In this document: one piece after another, positions 8,788 through 17,590 of the stretch
Numbering within the stretch: the first letter of the stretch is position 1
Layout: every line of letters begins with the position of its first letter
From: JBGTLU01 sp041743935
GTDB lineage: Bacteria; Bacteroidota; Bacteroidia; Sphingobacteriales; Sphingobacteriaceae
Direction: 5' to 3'
NCBI GenBank assembly: GCA_041743935.1
Contig: JBGTLU010000005.1
Location: 1 to 64,000 of the forward strand
Length of the DNA stretch: 64,000 bases
Program-made: the position numbers and the translations under genes
Notes under the pieces: model-generated
What the model was told of the DNA's origin: nothing
What the model saw: the letters and a program-made list of their open reading frames with translations, nothing else
Database searches by the model: none

Positions 8788-9954
8788 ATGCCCTACAAAC
8801 AATTTAATGATGTATTGATTTCGGCTTTTGAACAAAGAGAAACTCCGTTTTATTTCTACGATATGGATTTATTGCGTAAGACTTTGTCTAGTTGTTCCAT
8901 TGCATACACTGCTTATAACTATCATGTGCATTATGCCATGAAAGCCAATTTCAACCCAAAAATTACAGAAAGCATACAACAAGCTGGTTTTGGTGCCGAT
9001 TGTGTTTCGGGTGGTGAAGTTAAGAAAGCAATAGAAGCGGGCTTTCTTCCATCTAAAATTGTATTTGCTGGGGTTGGTAAATCAGATGCCGAGATTAAGT
9101 ATGCTTTGGAGCAAGATATTTTTGCTTTTAATGTTGAATCTATTCAAGAATTAGAGGTCATAAATAGTTTAGCATCAGCCATCAATAAAAAAGCGAAGGT
9201 TGCATTAAGAATAAACCCAAATGTAGATGCCAAAACGCATGCAAACATTACCACCGGTTTGGACGAAAATAAATTTGGCATAAATGCATGGGAACTACCC
9301 GATGCAATTGCGGTTTTACAAAAGTTAGATAATGTAGAGTTTTTAGGGATTCATTTTCATATCGGTTCACAAATATTGGATGTAAATGTTTTTAAAAGCC
9401 TTTGCGTGAAAGTGAATGAGTTTTCTTCTTGGTTTGAAGAAAGAGGATTTACGGTAAAAGTTTTAAATGTTGGAGGAGGTTTAGGGATTGATTACCACGA
9501 GCCCGATTCTTCGGCAATGGTAGATTTTGATTCATTTTTCAAAATATTTCATGATTTTTTGGAAGTAAAACCACATCAGGAAGTTCATTTTGAATTAGGA
9601 AGGTCGTTAGTTGCACCATCCGGAAGTTTAATCAGTAGGGTTTTGTATGTAAAAACCGGAATTAAAAAGAACTTTTTGATTTTGGATGCAGGAATGACTC
9701 ATCTCATGCGACCGGCATTATATCAAGCTTATCATCAGATTGAAAATCTATCCAATCAAAATAAAAAAGATGCCTTAAAATACGATGTAGTAGGCCCAAT
9801 TTGTGAATCTACCGATGTTTTTGGTAAAGAGGTTGAGCTGCCAATTTCTGAACGAGGAGATTTAATTGCTATTCGTAGTACGGGTGCTTATGGAGAAGTT
9901 TTAGCTTCTGATTATAACTTAAAAAGTAGAGGGCCAGATTTTTTTAAGGAATAA
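8788..9954 (+). CDS. lysA: diaminopimelate decarboxylase
   Basis: This 388-residue fold-III PLP enzyme converts meso-diaminopimelate to lysine. The PLP lysine is in HYAMKANFNP (K52 from this start). HFHIGSQI, the glycine-rich NVGGGLGIDY, ELGRSLVAPSG and the catalytic-cysteine motif PICESTDVFG follow in family order. The frame also opens at a TTG at 8779 inside the end of lysC, but the ATG at 8788 gives a normal N terminus and is preferred. It is co-transcribed with lysC. The 3' end abuts the convergent SRPBCC gene with no gap. Confidence 0.95.
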   Translation: MPYKQFNDVLISAFEQRETPFYFYDMDLLRKTLSSCSIAYTAYNYHVHYAMKANFNPKITESIQQAGFGADCVSGGEVKKAIEAGFLPSKIVFAGVGKSDAEIKYALEQDIFAFNVESIQELEVINSLASAINKKAKVALRINPNVDAKTHANITTGLDENKFGINAWELPDAIAVLQKLDNVEFLGIHFHIGSQILDVNVFKSLCVKVNEFSSWFEERGFTVKVLNVGGGLGIDYHEPDSSAMVDFDSFFKIFHDFLEVKPHQEVHFELGRSLVAPSGSLISRVLYVKTGIKKNFLILDAGMTHLMRPALYQAYHQIENLSNQNKKDALKYDVVGPICESTDVFGKEVELPISERGDLIAIRSTGAYGEVLASDYNLKSRGPDFFKE

Positions 9955-10335
9955 TTACTCTCCCTGAAAAAACTCTATCAAATTGCCCATGTATTCTTCA
10001 TTCCAACCTTCTATAATATCATTATAATCTTCTTCAGGAATATTGGTTTGACGAACTTCAACCGAAGTGTCTTTTCCTTTCTCGTGTAGTTTTATGGTTA
10101 CTATGGAAGGATTTTCTTGTTCTCCGAAATACCATTCCTGTACAATGCTCTTGTTTTCTTCAAAGGATATGTTTTTACCAACTATAGCTCCATCAAACAG
10201 AGAAAATTCAGTATTAGGTTCGGCAATCATTTCTGCATTCTGACCAGTCCATAACTGAATGCTCAGCGGAATGGTTAATGCTAGATAAACTTCTTCAGGC
10301 GTAGCTGGGATGTTATAGTATTTTTTAAAGTCCAA
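9955..10335 (-). CDS. SRPBCC (START/AHSA1-like) domain protein
   Basis: The 126-residue protein looks like a single AHSA1/SRPBCC ligand-binding barrel. It begins with a typical ATPEEVYLALT strand-helix and has the WTGQNAEM and GAIVGKNISFEENKSIVQEW segments that form the mid-barrel strands. The C-terminal helix contains GWNEEYMGNLIEFF, a feature of AHSA1-type proteins. Family members bind hydrophobic ligands or interact with Hsp90 in eukaryotes; no ligand can be named here. It is not obviously in an operon: the next gene in the same direction, gcdH, ends 67 nt upstream across a repeat tract. Confidence 0.8.
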   Translation of the reverse strand: MDFKKYYNIPATPEEVYLALTIPLSIQLWTGQNAEMIAEPNTEFSLFDGAIVGKNISFEENKSIVQEWYFGEQENPSIVTIKLHEKGKDTSVEVRQTNIPEEDYNDIIEGWNEEYMGNLIEFFQGE

Positions 10336-10344
10336 TTTTTTATT

Positions 10345-10372
10345 ACTTGTTACTTATCACTTATCACTTATT
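10345..10372. repeat. four tandem 7-mers, ACTTATC type
   Basis: ACTTGTT, ACTTATC, ACTTATC and ACTTATT follow head to tail, and more degenerate copies continue to about 10400. They lie in the spacer between the SRPBCC gene and gcdH. The reverse complement resembles the GATAAGT units at 1238-1275. Confidence 0.6.
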
Positions 10373-10402
10373 ACTTTTTTACTTTTAACTTATTACTTCC
10401 TA

Positions 10403-11608
10403 CTAACTAAAGGCATTTTCTCCTGTTATATCCATACCGGTAATAAGCAAATGAATATCGTGTGTACCTTCATAAGTCACCACTGACTCTAAATTCATCA
10501 TGTGGCGCATGATCGGATATTCTCCTGTTATGCCCATCCCGCCTAATATTTGTCGCGCTTCTCTAGAAACATTCAGTGCCGTTTCCACACTATTTCGTTT
10601 TGCCATAGATATTTGAGCAGGAGTAGCCCTGTTTTCGTTTTTCAAAACACCCAAACGCCACACCAAAAGCTGGCTTTTTGTAATTTCGGTTATCATTTCG
10701 GCTAATTTTTTTTGTTGTAATTGAAAACCGCCAATAGGTCTCCCAAATTGAATTCGTTCTTTAGAGTAGCGTAAAGCGGTATCATAACAATCCATAGCTG
10801 CACCTAGTGCACCCCAAGCAATACCGTATCTCGCTTGATTTAAACATCCTAAGGGACCTTTTAGGCCTTTAACGTTTGGTAATATATTTTCTTTCGGAAT
10901 TTTTACATTATCAAAAACTAATTCTCCGGTTGCAGAAGCACGTAAAGACCATTTACCATGAGTTTCAGGTGTAGTAAAGCCTTTCATACCTCGTTCTACA
11001 ATTAGGCCTCGGATAACACCTTCTTCGTCTTTAGCCCAAACTACGGCAATATCTGCAAATGGAGCGTTGGATATCCACATCTTGGCACCATTCAATAGAA
11101 AATAATCTCCTTTATCTTTGATGTTGGTAACCATGCCACTTGGATTTGAACCATGGTCTGGTTCTGTTAATCCAAAACATCCCATCCATTCTCCCGAAGC
11201 TAATTTTGGTAAATATTTTTTGCGCTGCTCTTCATTTCCATAAGCATAAATTGGCCACATGACTAAGGAACCTTGCACCGAAGCAGTAGAGCGAATTCCG
11301 GAATCTCCACGTTCTATTTCCTGCATGATTAAACCGTACGAAATATAATCTAATCCGCCACCGCCATATTGGGCGGGTATAGTTGGCCCAAACGCACCAA
11401 TTTCTCCTAATCCTTTAATAATATGTTTAGGGAACTGAGCCCGTTGTGCGCAATCTTCTATAATGGGCGAAACTTCTTTTTTTACCCATTCGCGAATAGA
11501 ATCCCGAATCAATTTATGTTCTTCGGTTAATAATTCATCTAATTGATAATAATCCGGAGCTTCGTAAAGGTCTTTTTTGGATGATTTGTGGAAAGTTTGT
11601 TCTGACAT
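10403..11608 (-). CDS. gcdH: glutaryl-CoA dehydrogenase (acyl-CoA dehydrogenase family)
   Basis: The 401-residue acyl-CoA dehydrogenase closely follows mitochondrial glutaryl-CoA dehydrogenase. It shares GDSGIRSTASVQGSLV at 101-115, MGCFGLTEPDHGSNPS around 142-157, LRASATGE at 222-229, the RYGIAWGALGA stretch at 260-270 and TYEGTHDIH at 378-386, with E380 as the expected catalytic base. The enzyme oxidises and decarboxylates glutaryl-CoA to crotonyl-CoA in lysine and tryptophan degradation, passing electrons to ETF. It stands alone, so partner genes are elsewhere. General acyl-CoA dehydrogenase activity is the alternative, but the match is unusually specific. Confidence 0.9.
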   Translation of the reverse strand: MSEQTFHKSSKKDLYEAPDYYQLDELLTEEHKLIRDSIREWVKKEVSPIIEDCAQRAQFPKHIIKGLGEIGAFGPTIPAQYGGGGLDYISYGLIMQEIERGDSGIRSTASVQGSLVMWPIYAYGNEEQRKKYLPKLASGEWMGCFGLTEPDHGSNPSGMVTNIKDKGDYFLLNGAKMWISNAPFADIAVVWAKDEEGVIRGLIVERGMKGFTTPETHGKWSLRASATGELVFDNVKIPKENILPNVKGLKGPLGCLNQARYGIAWGALGAAMDCYDTALRYSKERIQFGRPIGGFQLQQKKLAEMITEITKSQLLVWRLGVLKNENRATPAQISMAKRNSVETALNVSREARQILGGMGITGEYPIMRHMMNLESVVTYEGTHDIHLLITGMDITGENAFS

Positions 11609-11654
11609 AGTAAAAAATAATCGACCAAAATTAATAAAATAACCCTTGCACTTC

Positions 11655-11662
11655 TAACTTTG
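11655..11662 (+). promoter_or_regulatory. -7 promoter element of folB
   Basis: TAACTTTG matches TAnnTTTG exactly and is separated from the folB ATG by only 4 nt. The inferred start of transcription coincides with the start codon, suggesting a leaderless mRNA. No -33 TTTG is visible. Confidence 0.55.
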
Positions 11663-11666
11663 TTTC

Positions 11667-12050
11667 ATGGAGTATGAAAAGAAACAGGTTGTTGCCCTTA
11701 ATGGTATAGAAGTATTTGCATATCATGGTTATTATCCTCAAGAACAATTAATTGGTACTACTTTTATTGTGGATGTTTGTGTAGAATTTGAACCTTCTGT
11801 TAATACTTCAGATGAATTGAGTGAAACTATTGATTATGTTAAGGTTAATGATATAGTAGTAGCAGAAATGAAGCAAACATCTCAACTATTAGAAACGGTA
11901 GCAGAAAGAATAATTAACCAACTTATATCATTAAATAATACTATCGAATTAATAAGAGTAAGTATTAAAAAAATGTATCCACCAATGGCAACGGTTGTAA
12001 ATAATTCAAATATCATTTTAGAATATCAACGTAAACACAATGCAGTTTAA
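11667..12050 (+). CDS. folB: dihydroneopterin aldolase
   Basis: The 127-residue protein is the usual FolB length. The N-terminal strand VALNGIEVFAYHGYYPQEQ carries the conserved Tyr/His and a glutamate that binds the pterin. ETIDYVKVND and LLETVAERI are the family's central motifs, and a conserved lysine sits in SIKKMYPPM near the C terminus. The enzyme cleaves 7,8-dihydroneopterin to 6-hydroxymethyl-dihydropterin in folate synthesis. The 3' end overlaps the downstream FAD-oxidase gene by 11 nt, so the two are probably co-translated, although they are not metabolically related. Confidence 0.93.
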   Translation: MEYEKKQVVALNGIEVFAYHGYYPQEQLIGTTFIVDVCVEFEPSVNTSDELSETIDYVKVNDIVVAEMKQTSQLLETVAERIINQLISLNNTIELIRVSIKKMYPPMATVVNNSNIILEYQRKHNAV

Positions 12051-13437
12051 TAAAATCACCTCCAGCCATATACAATTCTTAAATACTTTACTTGGAAAGG
12101 ACGTTGTTTTTATAGATAATGAAACTTTAAATCATTACAGCCATGACGAAACGGAAGATTTGTCCTTTCTGCCCGAAGTAGTATTAAAACCAAATAATTC
12201 AGAACAAATATCTTCGATATTAAAGTTTTGTTCAAACCATGATATTCCGGTTACTACAAGAGGGGGCGGAACTGGATTAAGTGGTGCTGCATTACCCGTT
12301 TACGGTGGAATATTATTAAGTACCGAGCGATTAAATACCATTTTAAATGTAGATACAAGAAACTTACAAATTGTAGTTGAAAGTGGTGTTATTACTCAAT
12401 ATATCATGGATGCAGCCGAAGAAATCGGCATGATGTATCCGGTAGATCCATCGAGTAAGGGTTCTTGTTTTATTGGTGGAAATATTGCGCATGGTTCTGG
12501 AGGACCAAGAGTGGTTAAATACGGCACCATACGAGATTATATATTGAATTTAGAGGTAGTTTTACCTAACGGAGATATAATTTGGACGGGGTCAAATACT
12601 CTAAAATATGCATCAGGATATAATTTAACGCAACTTTTTATTGGTAGTGAAGGAACTTTGGGTATCATTACCAAGGCAGTTCTTAAATTAATACCAAAAC
12701 CACTTAATTCTATTGTGTTGTTTGCAGAATTTAGAACACTAGATAATGCTACTGAAGCTGTTTCGGCTATATTTAGAGCTGGTCAAACTCCTTCTGCTCT
12801 AGAGTTTATGGAAAGAGCAGGAGTGGAGTGGGTTACACATCACGAATCGTTGAAATTTAACTTAAATGAAGGTATTGAAGCCTATTTAATGATAGAGATA
12901 GATGGTAATAACATGGATGAGTTGTACCATCAAGCCGAAAAAATTTCGGAAGTTTTAACTGAAAATAAATGCAACGATATTTTATTAGCAGATACAGCAC
13001 AACAAAAGGAAACACTATGGCAAATGCGCAGAAAATTGCCCGAATCTGTAAAAAGAAAAAGCATTTATAAGGAAGAAGATACGGTAGTACCACGAGCCGA
13101 ATTGCCAAAATTACTTAAGGGTATAAAAGTTATAGGCAAAAAATATGGTTTTGAGAGCGTTTGTTACGGCCATGCAGGTGATGGGAATCTGCACGTAAAC
13201 ATTATAAAAGGAAACATGACCGACGATGCTTGGGAAAATGAGCTAACAAAAGGTATACGAGAAATATTTGAACTAACTGTAGCATTAGGTGGAACCATTT
13301 CTGGTGAACACGGTATAGGTTGGGTACAGAAAGAATACATGGACGTAAAATATTCACCTGTACACTTAGAATTAATGCGAAACATCAAAAAAGTGTTCGA
13401 CCCAAAAGGTATTTTAAATCCGGGAAAGATCTTTTAG
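12040..13437 (+). CDS. FAD-linked oxidase, GlcD/D-lactate dehydrogenase type
   Basis: The 465-residue protein of the FAD_binding_4 / FAD-oxidase_C family has the PCMH-type FAD-binding motif TTRGGGTGLSGAALP near residues 76-90 and PVDPSSKGSCFIGGNIAHGSGG. C-terminal substrate-domain signatures are CYGHAGDGNLHVNI and TISGEHGIGWVQKEYM, and it ends in FDPKGILNPGKIF. Relatives oxidise D-2-hydroxy acids (D-lactate, glycolate, D-2-hydroxyglutarate) and pass electrons to quinone or an Fe-S partner. No Fe-S subunit is adjacent. The exact substrate is not decidable from sequence. The start overlaps folB by 11 nt. Confidence 0.9.
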   Translation: MQFNKITSSHIQFLNTLLGKDVVFIDNETLNHYSHDETEDLSFLPEVVLKPNNSEQISSILKFCSNHDIPVTTRGGGTGLSGAALPVYGGILLSTERLNTILNVDTRNLQIVVESGVITQYIMDAAEEIGMMYPVDPSSKGSCFIGGNIAHGSGGPRVVKYGTIRDYILNLEVVLPNGDIIWTGSNTLKYASGYNLTQLFIGSEGTLGIITKAVLKLIPKPLNSIVLFAEFRTLDNATEAVSAIFRAGQTPSALEFMERAGVEWVTHHESLKFNLNEGIEAYLMIEIDGNNMDELYHQAEKISEVLTENKCNDILLADTAQQKETLWQMRRKLPESVKRKSIYKEEDTVVPRAELPKLLKGIKVIGKKYGFESVCYGHAGDGNLHVNIIKGNMTDDAWENELTKGIREIFELTVALGGTISGEHGIGWVQKEYMDVKYSPVHLELMRNIKKVFDPKGILNPGKIF

Positions 13438-13438
13438 T

Positions 13439-13837
13439 TTATTGCATTTTGGCCCTAAGCTCAGCAGGAATATCAACAGAAATATTCTTCTTATAATCAA
13501 ACATTACCATTACGGTTGTGCCAAAAGCTTTTATGTTGTTTTCGTCAACAACAATGGCATATTCAATATCAAAACTTTTGCTACCTATACGAGAAACTCT
13601 AGTGAAAATTTCGGTCGTATCAGTATAATACAATGGAGCCCTGTATTCAATAATTGATTTAGCAACTAATACTCCCATAGTACTCCAATCCCATTGTAAA
13701 ACATCGGCAAAAAATGCAACCCTAGCTTCTTCAAAATAGGTTAAATAGTTAGCATTATTTACGTGTCCAATGGCATCTGTATCGCTCCAACGTTGTACCA
13801 AAGGTGCTTTATGTTGAAATAGAGTTAAGTCAATCAT
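13439..13837 (-). CDS. acyl-CoA thioesterase, 4HBT hotdog family
   Basis: The 132-residue single hotdog domain has the YbgC/4HBT catalytic segment RWSDTDAIGHVNNANYLTYFEEAR; the Asp in SDTDAIGHVNN is the usual catalytic position. It continues with strand IIEYRAPLYYTDTTEIFTRV. It would hydrolyse acyl-CoA thioesters in the cytoplasm, but chain length is not predictable. The upstream DedA-like gene ends only 1 nt before this start, so the two are likely co-transcribed. It converges with the GlcD-like gene with a 1-nt gap. It is one of three 4HBT paralogues in this window. Confidence 0.87.
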   Translation of the reverse strand: MIDLTLFQHKAPLVQRWSDTDAIGHVNNANYLTYFEEARVAFFADVLQWDWSTMGVLVAKSIIEYRAPLYYTDTTEIFTRVSRIGSKSFDIEYAIVVDENNIKAFGTTVMVMFDYKKNISVDIPAELRAKMQ

Positions 13838-14452
13838 TTAAAAAATATATTTGATAAGAATAAAACCGCCAATTAATAATATGGTAAATAAGATGGCTAA
13901 AAGATTAAAATATTTATCAATGAATTGTTTAATTGTTGGCCCAAATTTCCAGATTAACCAGGCAACTAAAAAAAATCTAGCTCCACGACTGATAAAAGAA
14001 GCTAAAACAAAAAGGACAAAGTTAACGTCAAATACGCCCGATGTAACAGTAAAAACTTTGTAGGGGATAGGTGTAAATCCAGCGGCAAAAACGAGCCAAA
14101 AATCCCATTCGTTATATAATTGCTTTATGTTTTCATATAATTCGACAGTAAATCCTGGAACATTATTAAAAAAGAACATGGCAAATGGTGTAAATTGATT
14201 TGTTCCATCCAACCATATGGCCGAACCAATATAAAAACCCACCATAGCACCGGTAACAGATCCAATGGTACAAATCAATGCAAATCTGAATGCCTTTGCT
14301 CTACTTCCAAGAACCAATGCTATAAGCAATACATCTGGAGGAATAGGAAAAAAAATAGACTCAGTAAAAGCTATAATGAATAAAGCTAAAGCTCCATAAG
14401 GACTTTCTGCCCATTTAAGAACCCAGTCGTATAAATTTCTAATAAATTTCAT
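13838..14452 (-). CDS. DedA/VTT-domain membrane protein (YqaA-like)
   Basis: The 204-residue integral membrane protein begins with a short amphipathic segment. It carries the VTT/DedA signatures FTESIFFPIPPDVLLIALVLG (about 29-49) and FAAGFTPIPYKVFTVTSGVF, with re-entrant proline-rich loops, then SRGARFFLVAWLIWKFG. DedA-superfamily proteins act in membrane homeostasis and several are undecaprenyl-phosphate or lipid flippases; the YqaA branch is not characterised. The protein has about five hydrophobic segments. It probably forms a two-gene unit with the downstream thioesterase. Confidence 0.85.
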   Translation of the reverse strand: MKFIRNLYDWVLKWAESPYGALALFIIAFTESIFFPIPPDVLLIALVLGSRAKAFRFALICTIGSVTGAMVGFYIGSAIWLDGTNQFTPFAMFFFNNVPGFTVELYENIKQLYNEWDFWLVFAAGFTPIPYKVFTVTSGVFDVNFVLFVLASFISRGARFFLVAWLIWKFGPTIKQFIDKYFNLLAILFTILLIGGFILIKYIF

Positions 14453-14484
14453 GGATTACGTTAAAAAATCTGGCGCAAAGAAAC

Positions 14485-14512
14485 AAAAAAGACAGCTAAA
14501 AAGCTGTCTTTT
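14485..14512 (-). terminator. rho-independent terminator of aceA
   Basis: Arms GACAGCT (14491-14497) and AGCTGTC (14502-14508) enclose a 4-nt AAAA loop (forward strand). On the reverse strand the stem is followed by TTTTTTGTTT. It lies 18 nt after the aceA stop codon. Confidence 0.88.
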
Positions 14513-14529
14513 CAACACAAAATAAACCA

Positions 14530-15798
14530 TTAATGGAATTGTTCTTCTTCGGTTGAACCTGCTAATGCAGTAGTAGATGCTAACCCACCAGAAATTACTT
14601 GAGTTACATCATCGAAATAACCTGTACCTACTTCTCTTTGGTGTTTTGTTGCGGTATATCCATCTACTTCGGCAGCAAATTCTTCTGCCTGAAATTCTGC
14701 ATAAGCGCTCATTCCGCTTGCTTTATATCCTTTAGCTAATTCAAACATGCTATAATTTAATGCATGGAAACCGGCTAAGGTGATAAACTGAAACTTGTAT
14801 CCCATTGCGCCTAATTCTTTTTGAAATTTTGCAATGGTTGCATCGTCTAATTTTTTCTTCCAATTAAAGGATGGAGAACAGTTATAAGCTAATAATTTTC
14901 CTGGGAATTTAGCATGTATGGCTTCCGCAAATTTTCTGGCTTCCTCAATATTTGGCTCAGAAGTTTCGCACCAAATTAAATCTGCAAATGGAGCATATGC
15001 TAAACCACGAGATATAGCTTGGTCTAATCCAGCATTTACTCTATAAAAACCTTCAATAGTTCTCTCTCCGGTAACAAAAACTCTGTCGCGCTCATCAATA
15101 TCTGAGGTTAATAAATTTGCAGCGTTTGCATCCGTTCTGGCTATAATTAGAGTATCTACTCCCATTATATCTGCAGCTAAACGAGCAGCAGTTAGGTTTT
15201 TTATTGCCTGTTGTGTAGAAATTAACACTTTACCTCCCATGTGTCCACATTTTTTTTCGGATGCTAATTGATCTTCAAAATGTACACCTGCAGCTCCTGC
15301 TTCAATCATGCCTTTCATTAATTCATGGCAATTTAGCGGTCCACCAAAACCAGCTTCGGCATCGGCAATGATGGGTAAAAAGTAATTAATATTTCCTTTA
15401 CCTTCGGCTATCTGAATTTGGTCTGCTCGTTGAAAAGTTTGATTTATTCTTTTCACTACCAATGGTACTGAATTAGCCGGATACAAACTCTGATCGGGGT
15501 ACATCTGACCTGCAATGTTTGCATCTGCAGCCACTTGCCATCCGCTCAAATAAATAGCTTTTAATCCTGCTTTTGCCATTTGCATGGCTTGGTTTCCGGT
15601 TAAAGCTCCTAAAGCATTTATATAGTCATCGGTATGAAGCTCATTCCATAGCCTGGTAGCTCCTAGTTTAGCTAAGGTGTGTTCTATTTGTACAGAGCCC
15701 CTCAAACGAACAACGTCTGCAGCAGTGTATGGGCGTTCTATACCTGCCCATCTTGGGTTGGTATTCCAATCATTTAATAATTCGTGTACGGTTTTCAT
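14530..15798 (-). CDS. aceA: isocitrate lyase
   Basis: The 422-residue protein matches the bacterial AceA length. Active-site motif KKCGHMGGKV is at 182-191 with catalytic Cys184. The metal/substrate segments SGWQVAADAN, ADAEAGFGG and HFEDQL, and the C-terminal QREVGTGYFDDV, are all present. It cleaves isocitrate to glyoxylate and succinate, the first step of the glyoxylate shunt. It lies 83 nt downstream of aceB on the same strand, with a terminator after it, so the two form a shunt operon. No isocitrate dehydrogenase kinase (aceK) is nearby. Confidence 0.97.
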   Translation of the reverse strand: MKTVHELLNDWNTNPRWAGIERPYTAADVVRLRGSVQIEHTLAKLGATRLWNELHTDDYINALGALTGNQAMQMAKAGLKAIYLSGWQVAADANIAGQMYPDQSLYPANSVPLVVKRINQTFQRADQIQIAEGKGNINYFLPIIADAEAGFGGPLNCHELMKGMIEAGAAGVHFEDQLASEKKCGHMGGKVLISTQQAIKNLTAARLAADIMGVDTLIIARTDANAANLLTSDIDERDRVFVTGERTIEGFYRVNAGLDQAISRGLAYAPFADLIWCETSEPNIEEARKFAEAIHAKFPGKLLAYNCSPSFNWKKKLDDATIAKFQKELGAMGYKFQFITLAGFHALNYSMFELAKGYKASGMSAYAEFQAEEFAAEVDGYTATKHQREVGTGYFDDVTQVISGGLASTTALAGSTEEEQFH

Positions 15799-15881
15799 AT
15801 TTTTCTGTTGAGTTTTTTTGTTTAAAATATTTTAATTCAAATTTTAGTTATGTTGACAATTAGTTTTATAAAAATTAACCA

Positions 15882-17447
15882 CTATTGCGGATTATGCCAT
15901 CCGTATCTGAACATTTCTTCCGCTTGATAACGTGCTTTGGTAAACATTGCTCGTTCTTGTTCAGAAGTAACAGTAATCAATATTTTCTTAAGCTCTCCGT
16001 CGTAGAGCTTAGTTAAAAAGTCTAGATTATGTTCCGCTACTTCGCCATTTGCAAATAAAATAGAGACATTTTGCCAATGCATGCATCGTTGTGTAAGCAT
16101 TAATCTGTAAATTCTATCGGTTGCTAAATCTTCCATATAGCCATCAATTAAACTTGCACCTTTGCCTTTCAAAACCCCATATCGATACAAAATTGTTACT
16201 CTTGCAGCTGCCTTAGAACCTTCAACGGTTTTGGTACCAATTGAATTAGGAGTAGGCCTTAAATCTGGATATCTCTCTATATCCTTTGGTCGAGCCTGTA
16301 ATTGATTTGGTGCCGGAAATTGTTCTATGGCAATTTGGTTTTGGTCTGGATGACCTGTCCAAGCTCCATCAAAAAAACAAGTTGCCTCATTTTTTTTATC
16401 TGCTGCTAAATTGCTTAATGCTTTAGTATTAATTTCAGAATTGTTTCTGTCAGGAAAAAGGGCAGTCATACCACCAATGGCAAAAATTCCGCGTTTATGA
16501 CAAATTTCAGGAATTAGTTTTCTTAGATTCTGAAAGAAAGCAACATCTCCCGGAATGGTATTTCTATCTGGCAATACCCAGTTTGGGTCATTTAAATTAA
16601 AATGTATTAACGATGCCATGTAATCCCATCTACCTAAATTTAAGCCAATAAGATGGTCTCTTAAATGATAAATAAATTCTTCTATTTGATAAGCAATAGG
16701 GTGCGACTCAATTAACGCCATACATTTAATGTAGTTAGTATCTAATCCTTTGTAAATGGCCAAATCTTTAAATAGGGCAGACCAGAATTTTGCATCTTCT
16801 GCAGATTCGGTTTTAGGTAGATAGAAACAAAGCGGATGATTGAGTTTGTTGAAATCTATTCTGTACACCAACATGGCTGCATCAAAAAGCGATGCTGACG
16901 TAAGGCTATTTTCTATTATACCCGCCTGATGCATATGCAAACCTCTTAAACGGGTAAATACTACTGTTTTTGAGGTGTTAATATTGATAACGGAATCTTT
17001 CTTATCATCGTGATAACATAATTCTCCGTAGAGTGCTTTACGTACGTTTCGGAATCCAGTCATTAGGCTACCCCAATTATTTGCCATGGAATCTTCTAAA
17101 TCCAACATTACCCCTGGAGCTCCTGAATTCAACATTTTAACAACTAAAGAAGCATCATCAGCAGGGCCAGTCATTTGGTTTCTCTGATCGGTAATCCATT
17201 CGGGTAATTGGATTTTCCAATCGGTATAATTTATATCAGAAATTGGTAAATGCTGTGGCAAATTTCCTTTCAAGGATTGTTGTAGAGCAATTTTCCTGTT
17301 GGCACGTATGGTTTGTTGCCAATCAAAATATTTAGCATGTAATGGCTTGTAGAATTCTAAAAAACCAAGTGGTAAATCCGTTGAGGCTACAAAGCTAGCT
17401 GGAGGCGTGTTAATGTATTTTTTTTTCGCACTTAATATATCTGGCAT
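15882..17447 (-). CDS. aceB: malate synthase A
   Basis: The protein is 521 residues from the ATG at 17447. It has the malate synthase A barrel with MLDLEDSMANNWGSLMTG, FTRLRGLHMHQAG, the substrate-binding GLNLGRWDYMASLI and GIFAIGGMTA, then DGAWTGHPDQ. It condenses glyoxylate with acetyl-CoA to malate. The frame also opens at a TTG at 17486, giving 13 more residues; the ATG is preferred because bacterial AceB N termini are variable and nothing marks the TTG as a start. It is first in the aceB-aceA operon and divergent from an uncharacterised helical protein. Confidence 0.95.
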   Translation of the reverse strand: MPDILSAKKKYINTPPASFVASTDLPLGFLEFYKPLHAKYFDWQQTIRANRKIALQQSLKGNLPQHLPISDINYTDWKIQLPEWITDQRNQMTGPADDASLVVKMLNSGAPGVMLDLEDSMANNWGSLMTGFRNVRKALYGELCYHDDKKDSVININTSKTVVFTRLRGLHMHQAGIIENSLTSASLFDAAMLVYRIDFNKLNHPLCFYLPKTESAEDAKFWSALFKDLAIYKGLDTNYIKCMALIESHPIAYQIEEFIYHLRDHLIGLNLGRWDYMASLIHFNLNDPNWVLPDRNTIPGDVAFFQNLRKLIPEICHKRGIFAIGGMTALFPDRNNSEINTKALSNLAADKKNEATCFFDGAWTGHPDQNQIAIEQFPAPNQLQARPKDIERYPDLRPTPNSIGTKTVEGSKAAARVTILYRYGVLKGKGASLIDGYMEDLATDRIYRLMLTQRCMHWQNVSILFANGEVAEHNLDFLTKLYDGELKKILITVTSEQERAMFTKARYQAEEMFRYGWHNPQ

Positions 17448-17546
17448 AGGAAAAGAGTTTTTAATTATGCTATCAAAATTGCGCAAGTAAACTGTGCTAT
17501 TAAAACAGTATTATTATTTATTAGAGTAATTTACATCCATTTTAAA

Positions 17547-17558
17547 GCAAATATTTGC
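17547..17558. promoter_or_regulatory. 12-bp perfect palindrome in the divergent aceB / unknown-gene spacer
   Basis: GCAAATATTTGC is a perfect inverted repeat. Each strand reads AATATTTG, one mismatch from the -7 consensus TAnnTTTG, so it may be a two-way promoter core, an operator, or both. It is 33 nt before the GTG start of the unknown gene and 100 nt before the aceB ATG. Confidence 0.4.
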
Positions 17559-17590
17559 ATTGTAAATGGTTTATTTGTTATTTTGTTCAC

